This document shows, in pieces, positions 8,634 to 17,237 of a DNA stretch of 64,000 bases. Below the pieces are notes generated by a model. That model worked only from the letters and a program-made list of their open reading frames with translations, was not told the DNA's origin and searched no databases. The position numbers and the translations under genes were made by a program. Origin of the DNA: DAITBA01 sp036824005. GTDB taxonomy: Bacteria; Pseudomonadota; Gammaproteobacteria; Burkholderiales; Rhodocyclaceae. The first letter of the stretch is position 1; the number at the start of each line of letters is the position of its first letter. The DNA lies in contig DAITBA010000009.1 of NCBI GenBank assembly GCA_036824005.1, forward strand, positions 62,001-126,000, given 5' to 3'.

Positions 8634-10028
8634 ATGACTGAGGTCTCGATTGTTGCACTGATTGTCCTTGCCGTCGTTGTGCTCGTGGTTCTGGCGTGGC
8701 GTGTGGAGGCGGCGGTGAGCGCGGCGCGGCGGAGCGCCGCGGAATTCGAAGCGTTGCTGGCTGAGCGACACCGCGCCATGCTCAATGACCTGCACGAGGG
8801 GCTCCAGCGCCAGGGTGATCGCGTCATGGCTAGCGGTGCCGATGCCGCCGAGCGCCTGCGCAAGCTGGTGGGCGATGAGCTGCGGCAAACACGCGAGGCG
8901 ATGCAGGCGTTGCATCTCGGGTTGCAGGATATCCTGCACGCCCACCGCGGCGATATCACCGGCCGGCTTGGGGAGCTGGCGAGCGGGCTGCAAAGCCGCC
9001 AGGAGCAGTTGCGCAGCGACATGCTGCAGCAGACTCTTACCACCCTTGGCGAGCATGCCCGGGCAGACCGCGAGCTTCTGCAATCGGGACTTCAGAATGC
9101 ATCGAGTCAGCTTACCGCGAGCATCGATACTCTCACCCGGGCCATCAACGATCGTCTCGAGCAGATCAGCGGGCGGGTCAACGAGCGTCTGAGCGAGGGC
9201 TTCCAGAAGACCAATGAGACTTTTACTAATGTCATGGCGCGGCTGGCGACTATCGACGAGGCGCAGAAAAAGATCGACGGCCTGACGAGCAATGTCGTAG
9301 GCCTGCAGGAGCTGCTCGGCGACAAGAAGGCCCGCGGTGCCTTCGGCGAGGTGCAGCTCGAGGCGCTCGTGCGCAATGCTCTGCCGCCCGGCGCCTACGA
9401 GTTCCAGTACACGTTGCCGAACAACAACCGCGCCGACTGCGTTCTGATGCTTCCGGAGCCGACAGGTATGGTGGCCGTGGATTCCAAATTCCCGCTGGAG
9501 AATTACCACCGCATGTTCGACAACGCGCTGTCGGAACTAGAGCGCAAGCAGGCCCAGAACGCGTTTCGTGCCGACGTCCGCAAGCATGTCGATGCCATCG
9601 CGAGCAAATATCTGATCGCCAATGTCACATCCGACGGCGCGGTGATGTTCGTTCCAGCCGAGGCGGTGTTCGCCGAGATCCACGCCTATCACGCGGAAGT
9701 CGTTGCCTATGCCCAGCAGAAGCGGGTGTGGATCGTTTCGCCGACCACTCTCATGGCGGTGCTCAACACGGCGCGGGCAGTGCTCAAGGACGTCGAGACG
9801 CGGCGACAGATCCATGTCATCAAGGACGCCCTGGGCAAGCTCGCCAAGGACTTCACGCGCTTCGACGAACGCATGCAGAAGCTTGCCACCCATATCGACC
9901 AGGCAAACCGCGATGTTCAGGAAGTGCAAACCACGAGCAAGAAGATCTCCGGGCAATTCGCTCGCATCGAAGCCGCCCAGCTCGACGAGGATGCGCCGGC
10001 GCCGCTGCAATACCGGAAGGTAGAGTGA
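8634..10028 (+). CDS. rmuC: DNA recombination protein RmuC homologue
   Basis: A 464-residue protein with one N-terminal membrane anchor (residues about 4-24, LIVLAVVVLVVLAWRV), a long coiled coil (about 30-220) and the conserved RmuC nuclease-like core (GAFGEVQLEALVRNALPPGAYEFQ, VAVDSKFPLENY). RmuC limits inversions at short inverted repeats in E. coli; its biochemical activity is only inferred from the PD-(D/E)XK-like core. ATG 8634 is preferred to a TTG three bases earlier. The next gene starts six bases after the stop, suggesting co-transcription. Confidence 0.9.
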   Translation: MTEVSIVALIVLAVVVLVVLAWRVEAAVSAARRSAAEFEALLAERHRAMLNDLHEGLQRQGDRVMASGADAAERLRKLVGDELRQTREAMQALHLGLQDILHAHRGDITGRLGELASGLQSRQEQLRSDMLQQTLTTLGEHARADRELLQSGLQNASSQLTASIDTLTRAINDRLEQISGRVNERLSEGFQKTNETFTNVMARLATIDEAQKKIDGLTSNVVGLQELLGDKKARGAFGEVQLEALVRNALPPGAYEFQYTLPNNNRADCVLMLPEPTGMVAVDSKFPLENYHRMFDNALSELERKQAQNAFRADVRKHVDAIASKYLIANVTSDGAVMFVPAEAVFAEIHAYHAEVVAYAQQKRVWIVSPTTLMAVLNTARAVLKDVETRRQIHVIKDALGKLAKDFTRFDERMQKLATHIDQANRDVQEVQTTSKKISGQFARIEAAQLDEDAPAPLQYRKVE

Positions 10029-10034
10029 TCGATC

Positions 10035-11882
10035 ATGGACGGGGGCATTCGCCGGCGCGCCATTGCTGTGATCCTGGCTGGGATCATGGCGCCGGGATTT
10101 GCGGCCGCGCAGGGCGCGGCGGTGCTGCCGGCGGCGGGCTGGTGGGTAGCCGGCGGGATCGCCGTTGCGCTCGGCGCCTGGGTGGCGTGGCAGCGGCGCC
10201 AGACGCGCGTGCTTTCGAGCGAAATCGCGGTTCAGCGTGCCGCGCTCGGCTCGGTCAAGGAAGCCGTGATCGGCATCGACGCCGATCAAAGCATTCGCTA
10301 TCTTAACGAAGCCGGGCTGCATCTGATCGGAGGCAGTAGCGCGGCGGTCCAAGGCTCGCCTTGGCTTGAGGTGTTTCGTCTCAGCGATCCGGAAACGCGC
10401 CAGCTCCTGCTCTCTGACGCGCTGCTGCGGGACGCTGCATCAAGCGAGGTGGAGGAGCCGAAAGCCTTGCTGGTGGATGCGCAGGGCGTCGAGCGCCTGG
10501 TGGAGGTCAAGTGCGCCGCCGAGGCCGTAGATGCGTCGGAGCAACTGCGCTTTATCACGCTGCGTGATGTCGGCGTGCCCTATGGCGCGTCGATGGAACT
10601 GTTCTGGCAGGCCAGTCACGATCCGCTGACCGGGCTGCTCAATCGGCGTCAGTTCATGCGGCGGCTGGAAACGCTTCTCGACGACATTCCTGCCAGGTCC
10701 CAGGACGAGCAGCATATCCTGCTGTTTGTCGATCTGGACCGGTTCAAGCTGATCAACGACAGCAGCGGCCACGCCGCGGGCGACGAATTCCTGCGCCAGA
10801 TCGTGACGGTGCTGCGTGAGCGAGTGCGCGAAAGCGACGTGTTGGCGCGCGTCGGCGGCGACGAGTTCTGTGTGCTGCTGGAAGCCTGTCCGATCGAGCA
10901 GGCCCTGCGCATTGCCAATGACATCCGGCTGGGCGTGGCCAACTTCCGCTTCGCGTGGCGCGACAAGGCGTATCACGTCGGTACGAGCATCGGGCTGGTG
11001 TCGATCAACCGGACCCATGCCAGCGCGGACGAAATCGTGGAGCAGGCCGAGCACGCGTGCTATGCCGCCAAGGACAGCGGCGGTGACCAGGTGAGGGTGG
11101 TTCCATCGGGCATGCCGGCTACGCCCGGAAGGATGGAAGTCAACATCCTCGAGACGGTGCACAACGCCCTCGAGCAGGAGGGCTTCCGACTGTACCGCCA
11201 GCGCATTGTCTGGCTCCAGGGCGATGAGGGTGCCACCACCCACTATGAGTTGTTGCTGCGCATGGTCGGTCCGAATGGTCAGACGGTACCGCCGATGACC
11301 TTCATTCCCGCCGCCGAGCGTCACCACATGATGCAGGCGATCGACCGCTGGGTACTGCGCCATGCCTTCCCCGCCATCCTGCGCGAACGCGCCGTGATAC
11401 CGCGCGAACCGCCGGTGTTTTCCATCAACTTGTCGGCGGCAAGCATCAACGATCCGCGCTTCCCCGCCTTTGTGCGCGAACAGGTTCAGGAGCACGATGT
11501 GCCGCCGGCTTGCGTTTGCTTCGAAATCACCGAGACTCTGGCGGTGGCGAATCTGGCCAAGGCCGCCGAACTAATCCACGATATGAAGGCGCAGGGCTTT
11601 CGATTCGCGTTGGACGACTTCGGCACGGGCATGTGCTCATTCGCGTACCTGAAGCACCTGCCTGTGGATTACGTGAAAATCGACGGCGCCTTTGTCCGCG
11701 ACATGACCAATCAGCCCATCGACTTCGAGATCGTATGCGCCATCAACAACATCGCCCATGCGCTGGGTATGAAAACGGTGGCCGAGTTTGTCGAGGACCA
11801 ACACACGCTGATGCAGCTGCGGGAAATTGGCGTCGATTACGCCCAGGGTCAGGCGGTCGGGCGGCCCATACTGCTCGCATGA
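10035..11882 (+). CDS. PAS-GGDEF-EAL cyclic-di-GMP enzyme, membrane-anchored
   Basis: A 615-residue protein with two N-terminal hydrophobic stretches (about 8-25 and 32-50), a PAS-like domain (about 65-175), a GGDEF domain and an EAL domain. The GGDEF motif is intact (274-278) and an inhibitory I-site RESD sits five residues before it (265-268). The EAL motif reads ELL (Glu405), but the other phosphodiesterase residues are present: NLS, FEITET, DDFGTG (Asp527-Asp528), KID, AEFVE. It could therefore make and degrade c-di-GMP. It is probably translated from the rmuC transcript (6-base gap). The input signal to the PAS domain is unknown. Confidence 0.85.
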   Translation: MDGGIRRRAIAVILAGIMAPGFAAAQGAAVLPAAGWWVAGGIAVALGAWVAWQRRQTRVLSSEIAVQRAALGSVKEAVIGIDADQSIRYLNEAGLHLIGGSSAAVQGSPWLEVFRLSDPETRQLLLSDALLRDAASSEVEEPKALLVDAQGVERLVEVKCAAEAVDASEQLRFITLRDVGVPYGASMELFWQASHDPLTGLLNRRQFMRRLETLLDDIPARSQDEQHILLFVDLDRFKLINDSSGHAAGDEFLRQIVTVLRERVRESDVLARVGGDEFCVLLEACPIEQALRIANDIRLGVANFRFAWRDKAYHVGTSIGLVSINRTHASADEIVEQAEHACYAAKDSGGDQVRVVPSGMPATPGRMEVNILETVHNALEQEGFRLYRQRIVWLQGDEGATTHYELLLRMVGPNGQTVPPMTFIPAAERHHMMQAIDRWVLRHAFPAILRERAVIPREPPVFSINLSAASINDPRFPAFVREQVQEHDVPPACVCFEITETLAVANLAKAAELIHDMKAQGFRFALDDFGTGMCSFAYLKHLPVDYVKIDGAFVRDMTNQPIDFEIVCAINNIAHALGMKTVAEFVEDQHTLMQLREIGVDYAQGQAVGRPILLA

Positions 11883-11902
11883 GCGGCGGCGCCTCGGAAC
11901 CC

Positions 11903-11932
11903 CGCTGATCCCCGGACGCGCGGGGATCAGCG
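11903..11932 (+). terminator. Perfect 11-bp hairpin after the GGDEF/EAL gene
   Basis: CGCTGATCCCC (11903-11913) pairs perfectly with GGGGATCAGCG (11922-11932) around an 8-base loop, 20 bases after the stop codon of the upstream gene. There is no T-run, so it is either a weak terminator or an mRNA-end stabiliser. It could serve either strand. Confidence 0.55.
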
Positions 11933-12085
11933 CCACTTGGCGTGCAAGCGCATGACCGGCAAGACTGTGCGAGCCGGCACCTTTCCGGGGCGTCGCCAGC
12001 GCAGAGTTCCGCCGGCGAGATACTCGCGTTGGCTCACGTTTTTGTGGCCTGGGCGCGGCACGACGCCTTGTTCGCCCAACACCAT
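11927..12085 (-). CDS. Possible small ORF of unknown function, 52 residues
   Basis: An ATG-initiated frame on the minus strand between the terminator hairpin and moeA. It encodes 52 residues starting MVLGEQGVVPRPGHKNVSQ, with many Arg/Lys. Its stop codon lies inside the hairpin at 11903-11932. The frame is closed upstream by two stop codons. I do not recognise the sequence. It may be a real small protein, a decayed 3' remnant of a longer gene, or chance. The rest of the 11883-12210 interval holds only the hairpin and nothing else I can identify. Confidence 0.25.
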   Translation of the reverse strand: MVLGEQGVVPRPGHKNVSQREYLAGGTLRWRRPGKVPARTVLPVMRLHAKWR

Positions 12086-12210
12086 CCGCACGACGATCTA
12101 CTCGTCCTAGCAGGGATGGGCCGCTACCAACCGCACGTGGTCATTCGCGCTGATTTCGGCCGCTCCTCGATGAGGTAAGTCTCTTTCGTCGGCGGCCGCG
12201 GCGCGCCATC

Positions 12211-13494
12211 CTAAACGAAGCCCTCCATGAGCTGCACCGACACTTCCTCGCCGATGGCAACGTTGCCGCGCTCGTGCTCCAGGACAATGAAGCAGTTGGC
12301 CTCGGACATGGAACGCAGCACACCGGATCCCTGGGTGCCGGTTGCCTGGACCTGCCAGCGCCCGGATTCCTGATACAGGTGCCCGCGTTGGAACTCGGTC
12401 CGTCCGGGCGCTTTCTTCAGCGCGTTGGCACACTGCACGCGCAGCAGCGGCATCGGCTCGATGGGCGCCACGCCCATCAGTCGATGCAGGGCATCGCGCA
12501 CGAACTGGTAAAAGGTGACCATTACCGCCACGGGGTTGCCGGGCAGGCCGAACAGGTAGGCCGAATTCACCTCGCCAGCGATCTTGCCGAACGCCATGGG
12601 GCGCCCCGGCTTCATGGCGATCTTCCAGAATACGACTTCTCCCAGGCGTGCCATGATCTCGCGGATGAAGTCGGCCTCGCCGACCGAAACGCCACCACTC
12701 GTGATGATGGCATCGGCATTGTCCGCCGCCATCCGCAGCGTCGCTTCCAGTGCGGCGGGATCGTCGCGCACGACCCCCAGATCCAGGACCTCGCAGCCCA
12801 ATCGGGTGAGCATGCCGTAGAGGGTGTAGCGGTTGCTGTCGAAGATCTCGCCCGGCCGTGGCTGCGCACCGATGGAACACAGCTCGTCGCCTGTGGAGAA
12901 GACGGCGACCCGTGCTCGGCGGCGAACTGGCACTTCGGCGATGCCGAGGGAGGCGAGCAGCCCGAGCTCCGCCGGCCGGATCATGCACCCTGCGGCCAGA
13001 GCCGGGTGGCCACGCTGCAGATCCTCGCCCGCGCGCCGCAGGTTCTGACCCCGCCTCTGGCCGGCCGGCACGCGCACGCGGTCGCCGTCGACAGCGACGA
13101 CTTCCTGGATGACTACGGTATCGGCGCCGTCTGGAATCACCGCGCCCGTCATGATACGCACGCACTCACCGGGCGCGACAGTTGCCCCGAACGGTCGCCC
13201 GGCCAGCGCGGTGCCGGCGATGCGCAGCAGCGTGTCGCCATGCGGGGCGAGATCGGCAAAGCCCACGGCATAGCCATCCATCGCCGAGTTGTCGTGACCG
13301 GGCACGTCCAGCGGCGAGATCACGTCCTGCGATAGAACGCGCCCCAACGCATTGCGTACGAACAGACGTTCCGTGCCGCTGACGGGACTGACGAGGGCGC
13401 GAATGATCTCCTGTGCCTTTGCCACGGGCAGGGAATTGGGGTCGTAGTCGTCGGCGCAACTGAACTGGGCAAGCTGAGGCAGCAGCGAAGTCAC
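12211..13494 (-). CDS. moeA: Molybdopterin molybdenumtransferase MoeA
   Basis: A 427-residue enzyme that inserts molybdate into adenylylated molybdopterin. Visible family motifs are GHDNSAMDGYAV (N-terminal), PRPGEIFDSNRY, TSGGVSVGEADF and GLPGNPVAV, with the usual domain order and length. It is the last gene of the moaA-fdhD-mobA-moeA set and starts with GTG overlapping the mobA stop (GTGA at 13491-13494), so translation is coupled. Together these genes supply the bis-MGD cofactor for the formate dehydrogenase encoded divergently. Confidence 0.95.
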   Translation of the reverse strand: MTSLLPQLAQFSCADDYDPNSLPVAKAQEIIRALVSPVSGTERLFVRNALGRVLSQDVISPLDVPGHDNSAMDGYAVGFADLAPHGDTLLRIAGTALAGRPFGATVAPGECVRIMTGAVIPDGADTVVIQEVVAVDGDRVRVPAGQRRGQNLRRAGEDLQRGHPALAAGCMIRPAELGLLASLGIAEVPVRRRARVAVFSTGDELCSIGAQPRPGEIFDSNRYTLYGMLTRLGCEVLDLGVVRDDPAALEATLRMAADNADAIITSGGVSVGEADFIREIMARLGEVVFWKIAMKPGRPMAFGKIAGEVNSAYLFGLPGNPVAVMVTFYQFVRDALHRLMGVAPIEPMPLLRVQCANALKKAPGRTEFQRGHLYQESGRWQVQATGTQGSGVLRSMSEANCFIVLEHERGNVAIGEEVSVQLMEGFV

Positions 13495-14087
13495 GGGGTC
13501 GGCTCTCCTAGGGAAAACTGTTGCAGCTCGTCGGTGGTGTTGATATTAGCGAAGCAGGTCGCCTCATCGTCGAAGGCTACTTCGGCGGTGCGCAGGGCGG
13601 CAAACCAAGCGTCGATCTTTCGTCCGCCGGAATCCAGGAATGCGCTCAAGCTGGGCAGCACCTCGACGCGGCAGACAGCAAACACGGGATGCAACTGCGC
13701 GCCCGTCCTGGCCACCGCCAGTTGGGCGTCGGCGGCGAGCAATCCGGCATGCAGGCGAATCACTAGGTCGGCGGGCAGGAAAGGCGAGTCGCACGGCACG
13801 CTGACCAAATAAGGTGTTGTGCAGGCGGCGAGCCCGGCATGCAAGCCTGCCAGCGGACCAGCGAAGCCGTCGATGCGATCGGCAATGACAGGAAAGCCGA
13901 AACGGCCGTAGGCATCCCGGTTCTGGTTGGCGTTGATAACGATTCTTTTCACCTGGGGCTGTAGCCGTTCCAGCACCCACGCCACGAGCGGCCGTCCTTG
14001 CAGCTCCTGCAATCCCTTGTCCACGCCGCCCATGCGCCGACCAAGGCCGCCGGCGAGTACCAGGCCCGTGATACCCTCAATGCTCAC
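13491..14087 (-). CDS. mobA: Molybdenum cofactor guanylyltransferase MobA
   Basis: A 198-residue nucleotidyltransferase that adds GMP to Mo-molybdopterin to make MGD. The signature GLVLAGGLGRRMGGVDKGL is at the N-terminus and the nucleotide-binding SVPCDSPFLP is in the middle. The start is GTG, overlapping the fdhD stop by four bases (GTGA at 14084-14087). Its presence beside fdhD fits the need of formate dehydrogenase for bis-MGD rather than plain molybdopterin. Confidence 0.95.
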   Translation of the reverse strand: MSIEGITGLVLAGGLGRRMGGVDKGLQELQGRPLVAWVLERLQPQVKRIVINANQNRDAYGRFGFPVIADRIDGFAGPLAGLHAGLAACTTPYLVSVPCDSPFLPADLVIRLHAGLLAADAQLAVARTGAQLHPVFAVCRVEVLPSLSAFLDSGGRKIDAWFAALRTAEVAFDDEATCFANINTTDELQQFSLGEPTP

Positions 14088-14920
14088 CGAATGCTCGCGG
14101 CAGCCGTACTCACGCTGCGAAGGAAGCGGTGTCCGCCGGTAAACAAAAGATAGTGCCTGCCCTGGGAGCGGCCGATCATGGTCAGGCCGATGCGCTCGGC
14201 GATGTCGTATCCCATCTGCGTCAGGCCGGAGCGGGAGACTAGGAAGGGGACGCCCATCTGCGCCGTCTTGATGACCATTTCGGAGGTAAGCCGGCCCGTG
14301 GTGTAGAAGATCTTGTCATGGCCGGCCACGTCGTCCAGCCACATCTGGCCGGCGATGGCGTCGACGGCGTTGTGCCGGCCCACGTCCTCGACGAAGTAAA
14401 GCACTTGCATGTCGCGGAACAGCGCGCAGCCGTGTACTGCGCCCGCCTGCTTGTAAATCGTCTCGTGGCGGCGCACGACGTCGAGCAGACCGTGAAGCGT
14501 CGCCTCGTCAAGAAATGCGTCTTCGGGCAGGCTGAGGCCGCCGATTTCTTCCATCAAATCGCCGAATACCGTCCCTTGGCCGCAGCCGGTGGTAACGGTG
14601 CGCCTTTCCAGGCGTCGATCGATGTCATCGGGGCTGCGGTGTGTGGTGATGGCCACAGAGTCGGTTTCCCAATCCACCTGCACCGCGGCGATGTCCTCGA
14701 GCCGTGACACCAGGCGCTGATTGCGCAGGTAGCCGATGGCGAGTGCCTCGGGGGCCTGTCCCAGGGTCATGAGGGTGACCAGCTCGCGCTTGTCCAGGTA
14801 TAGCGTGAGCGGATGTTCGCCGGCAATGGCCGTTTGCACCACCTCGCCACGCTCGTTGACTGCCGGGATCTCGATGGTCGCGGCCCGGGGGGCGTTGGTC
14901 AGTTGCGGGCGGTATGGCAC
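14084..14920 (-). CDS. fdhD: Formate dehydrogenase sulfurtransferase FdhD
   Basis: A 278-residue accessory protein that passes sulfur from a cysteine desulfurase to the Mo site of formate dehydrogenase, without which the enzyme is inactive. The mobile sulfur-carrying loop reads TGCGQGTVFGD with Cys113. E. coli has a CxxC here; this protein has only the first cysteine, which is the essential one in E. coli. Other family motifs include YFVEDVGRHNAVD and FYTTGRLTSEMV. The start is GTG. It sits between moaA and mobA on the strand opposite the fdh structural genes. Confidence 0.95.
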   Translation of the reverse strand: MPYRPQLTNAPRAATIEIPAVNERGEVVQTAIAGEHPLTLYLDKRELVTLMTLGQAPEALAIGYLRNQRLVSRLEDIAAVQVDWETDSVAITTHRSPDDIDRRLERRTVTTGCGQGTVFGDLMEEIGGLSLPEDAFLDEATLHGLLDVVRRHETIYKQAGAVHGCALFRDMQVLYFVEDVGRHNAVDAIAGQMWLDDVAGHDKIFYTTGRLTSEMVIKTAQMGVPFLVSRSGLTQMGYDIAERIGLTMIGRSQGRHYLLFTGGHRFLRSVSTAAASIR

Positions 14921-14938
14921 GGGTGAGGACGGCTTGCC

Positions 14939-16024
14939 TCAGCCGCCGATGTAGGACATCTCGATCTTGCGCAGCGCTGCGGTTTCGGCCGTGCGAATCT
15001 CCGAGTAGCGGTCGATGCGCGTCTGCCAGATGCCGCCTATGGCCGCGGCGATTTCTTCGTCCGAGTTGCCGGCGCGCAGCAGGGCGCGCAGGTCGTGGCC
15101 GCCGTCGGCGAACAGGCAGGTGTAGATTTTGCCTTCCGTCGACAGCCGCACGCGCGTGCAGCCGCTGCAGAAGGCGCGAGTGACCGATGAAATGACGCCG
15201 ATCTCGCCGCCGCCGTCGCGATAGCGCCAGCGCTCGGCGACCTCGCCGGAGTAGTTCGGGTCGATGGGTTCCAGCGGCATTTCGGCATCGATCATGCGGA
15301 CTACCTCGGCGGAGGGCACGACTTCGTCCATCTTCCAGCCGTTGGTGACGCCGACGTCCATGTATTCGATAAAACGCATGATCCGTCCCGTGCCACGGAA
15401 ATGGCGCGCCAAGGGGAGGACCGCATCCCCGTTCATGCTGCGCTTGATGACGGCGTTGATCTTGATCGGCCCGAGGCCGGCGGCATCGGCGGCATCTATG
15501 CCGTTCAGCACCTTGGCGACGGGAAAGTCCACGTCGTTCATTGCCTTGAATACCGTGTCGTCGAGCGAATCCAGGCTTACTGTCACCCGGTTCAGCCCGG
15601 CATCTTTGAGCGCACGCGCTTTCTGAGGCAGCAGGGCGCCGTTGGTTGTCAGAGTCAATTCGACATCCAGCCGCGCCAGCAATTCCACCAGATTCTCGAT
15701 GTGCCGGCGTAGCAGGGGCTCGCCACCAGTGAGACGGATCTTGCGCACGCCATGGGCGACGAACAGTCGCGCGATGCGGGCAATCTCCTCGAAGCTGAGC
15801 AACTGCTTGCGCGACAGGAATTCATAGTCGTGGCCGAACACGCTCTTGGGCATGCAATAGACGCAACGGAAATTGCATCGGTCTGTCACAGAAATGCGCA
15901 AGTCGCGCATATTGCGGCCGAGGCTGTCGCTCAAGCGGCCCACAGGTGTGGTTGGGGACGCCGCTATCCGCGGCACGCGCACGGTCGTGCGTTGGTCGGA
16001 GAGAGGTATTGTTTTTCCGGACAT
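14939..16024 (-). CDS. moaA: GTP 3',8-cyclase MoaA
   Basis: A 361-residue radical-SAM enzyme for the first step of molybdopterin synthesis. The radical-SAM cluster motif is CNFRCVYC, the second cluster cysteines lie in FCSGCTRVRLS and YTCLF, and the protein ends with the conserved Gly-Gly (SYIGG). The N-terminal extension before the radical-SAM motif is about 50 residues, somewhat long. moaC, moaD and moaE are not in the window. It is the first gene of the minus-strand Moco set, with its promoter in the 114-base divergent gap shared with the fdh operon. Confidence 0.95.
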   Translation of the reverse strand: MSGKTIPLSDQRTTVRVPRIAASPTTPVGRLSDSLGRNMRDLRISVTDRCNFRCVYCMPKSVFGHDYEFLSRKQLLSFEEIARIARLFVAHGVRKIRLTGGEPLLRRHIENLVELLARLDVELTLTTNGALLPQKARALKDAGLNRVTVSLDSLDDTVFKAMNDVDFPVAKVLNGIDAADAAGLGPIKINAVIKRSMNGDAVLPLARHFRGTGRIMRFIEYMDVGVTNGWKMDEVVPSAEVVRMIDAEMPLEPIDPNYSGEVAERWRYRDGGGEIGVISSVTRAFCSGCTRVRLSTEGKIYTCLFADGGHDLRALLRAGNSDEEIAAAIGGIWQTRIDRYSEIRTAETAALRKIEMSYIGG

Positions 16025-16035
16025 GGTCTTAGTCT

Positions 16036-16064
16036 TTGCCTTCGGCTGGAGACTTGGTTAGTAT
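16036..16064 (+). promoter_or_regulatory. Candidate sigma-70 promoter of the fdh accessory operon
   Basis: TTGCCT (16036-16041) and TAGTAT (16059-16064) are separated by 17 bases, each matching four of six consensus positions. They lie in the moaA/DUF3305 divergent gap, 75 bases before the DUF3305 start. Weak by itself; listed because no better match exists in this gap. Confidence 0.35.
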
Positions 16065-16138
16065 CAAAGAACGGTGAATTCCTAGCAAGCCGTGTTCCAG
16101 GCGGGATTCTGCAGTTGCGACGGGGATGGCCAAGGACG

Positions 16139-16627
16139 ATGGATCGGGAAATCTTCCTGTCGGTGATTATGGAGCGGAAGATGCTCGTGAACAAGTGGGC
16201 CGACTTCCAATGGGAGGCTCTCGGTGTTGTGCCCCCGGTCGCCGACACGACGCAACCGCGCCAGATCGTTGCCGACGCCGGCTGCGCTCAGTGGCTGTTC
16301 CCGGCCTTGCCCTTGCGACTGTACGCCGACGAGGCGGAGAACTACCTCGCCAACGTGGACGCCCCAGAGCCTCGGGTGTTTGTTACATGGCGAGGAGACA
16401 GTGTCGCCGAGGGCGGCCTGCCATGCCCGGCGCTGCTCACTGTGAGCTATGGTGAGGCGGCGCGCATGATGGATGCCGGCGAGCAGGTGGACGGTGTGCC
16501 GATGCCACCGGAGATCCGGCAATGGGTGGCCGAGTACGCTGCGCGCCATTACCGTCTCCCCGAGCGCAAGCAAGGGCGGAGGTCCGCCTCCCTTGGCAGC
16601 CGCCAGGACTGGAAGGGGCAGCGGTGA
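16139..16627 (+). CDS. DUF3305 protein of the formate dehydrogenase locus
   Basis: A 162-residue cytoplasmic protein, with no signal peptide or membrane segment, that resembles the DUF3305 family found beside formate dehydrogenase genes. The core (about 40-130) contains 'LYADEAENYLANVDAPEPRV' and 'PRVFVTWRGD'. ATG 16139 is preferred because AAGGACG lies just upstream; an internal ATG at 16169 is possible. It overlaps the next gene by GTGA and so is translationally coupled to DUF3306. The function is unknown; a role in assembly is inferred only from position. Confidence 0.7.
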   Translation: MDREIFLSVIMERKMLVNKWADFQWEALGVVPPVADTTQPRQIVADAGCAQWLFPALPLRLYADEAENYLANVDAPEPRVFVTWRGDSVAEGGLPCPALLTVSYGEAARMMDAGEQVDGVPMPPEIRQWVAEYAARHYRLPERKQGRRSASLGSRQDWKGQR

Positions 16628-17163
16628 CGGTCCGGGACGACAAAGAGCGTTTTCTGCAGCGCTGGTCGCGGCTCAAGCGCGATGTCGAACCGGCGCCGGC
16701 TGCGCTGCCCGAGATCCCGCCGGCGGCCGAGTCCGAAACCCCGCTCCCGGATCTGGATGACGTGCAGAAGCTCGACTTCTCCTCGGATTTCACGCCCTTT
16801 CTGCGCGCCAAAGTGGAAGAGTCGGTCAAGCGCGCAGCGTTGAAGAGACTGTTTCAGTCCCCACACTTCAATCAGATGGACGGGCTGGACGTCTATATCG
16901 ACGACTACGGCAAGTTCGAGCCCATCGACGACGACATGTTGAGACAACTCGCCCACGCCCGGGATCTTCTGTTTCGAGACGACGCGGCGAGCCGCCAAGC
17001 GGAGGGCGGCGAGCCCACCCTCGCCGAACCGGTGCCGCCATTGGTGTCCAAAACCGGCACTCCGGCATCCGGTTCGTACGCAGTACAGGCATCCTTGCCG
17101 CCAGAGCCTGTGCGCAAAGCCGAGAGCATTCAAGAACGGAAGCGAGGTTTGGGTAATCAGTAA
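16624..17163 (+). CDS. DUF3306 protein of the formate dehydrogenase locus
   Basis: A 179-residue protein with the family core 'FLQRWSRLKRD' at the N-terminus and 'ALKRLFQSPHFNQMDGLDVY' in the middle, followed by a low-complexity acidic and proline-rich tail. The start is GTG overlapping the DUF3305 stop. DUF3305 and DUF3306 occur together in formate dehydrogenase loci of proteobacteria; no activity is assigned. There are no cysteines typical of Fe-S binding and no export signal. It may be a cytoplasmic assembly factor, but that is inference. Confidence 0.7.
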   Translation: MTVRDDKERFLQRWSRLKRDVEPAPAALPEIPPAAESETPLPDLDDVQKLDFSSDFTPFLRAKVEESVKRAALKRLFQSPHFNQMDGLDVYIDDYGKFEPIDDDMLRQLAHARDLLFRDDAASRQAEGGEPTLAEPVPPLVSKTGTPASGSYAVQASLPPEPVRKAESIQERKRGLGNQ

Positions 17164-17191
17164 CATCTGTTAATAGATTTCGGGGGTTCTC

Positions 17192-17207
17192 TGGCACGCA
17201 ATCTGCA
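17192..17207 (+). promoter_or_regulatory. Sigma-54-type -24/-12 promoter upstream of the polyferredoxin gene
   Basis: TGGCACG at 17192-17198 is followed by CAAT and CTGCA, so the invariant GG (17193-17194) and GC (17205-17206) are separated by exactly 10 bases, as in RpoN promoters (TGGCACG-N4-TTGCA; one mismatch). The expected start of transcription is about 17218, 20 bases before the ATG at 17238. A short palindrome TAACATCTGTTA lies at 17161-17172, close upstream. No enhancer-binding activator gene is in the window. Confidence 0.5.
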
Positions 17208-17237
17208 AGATTGAACGGATTCGATCACGTCAGTTCG

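Noticed and set aside
12107..13165. 352-residue minus-strand frame overlapping moeA
   Set aside because: Out of frame with moeA, Arg-rich and without family features.
15752..16138. Upstream extension of the DUF3305 frame
   Set aside because: It overlaps moaA on the other strand; the family begins at the ATG at 16139.
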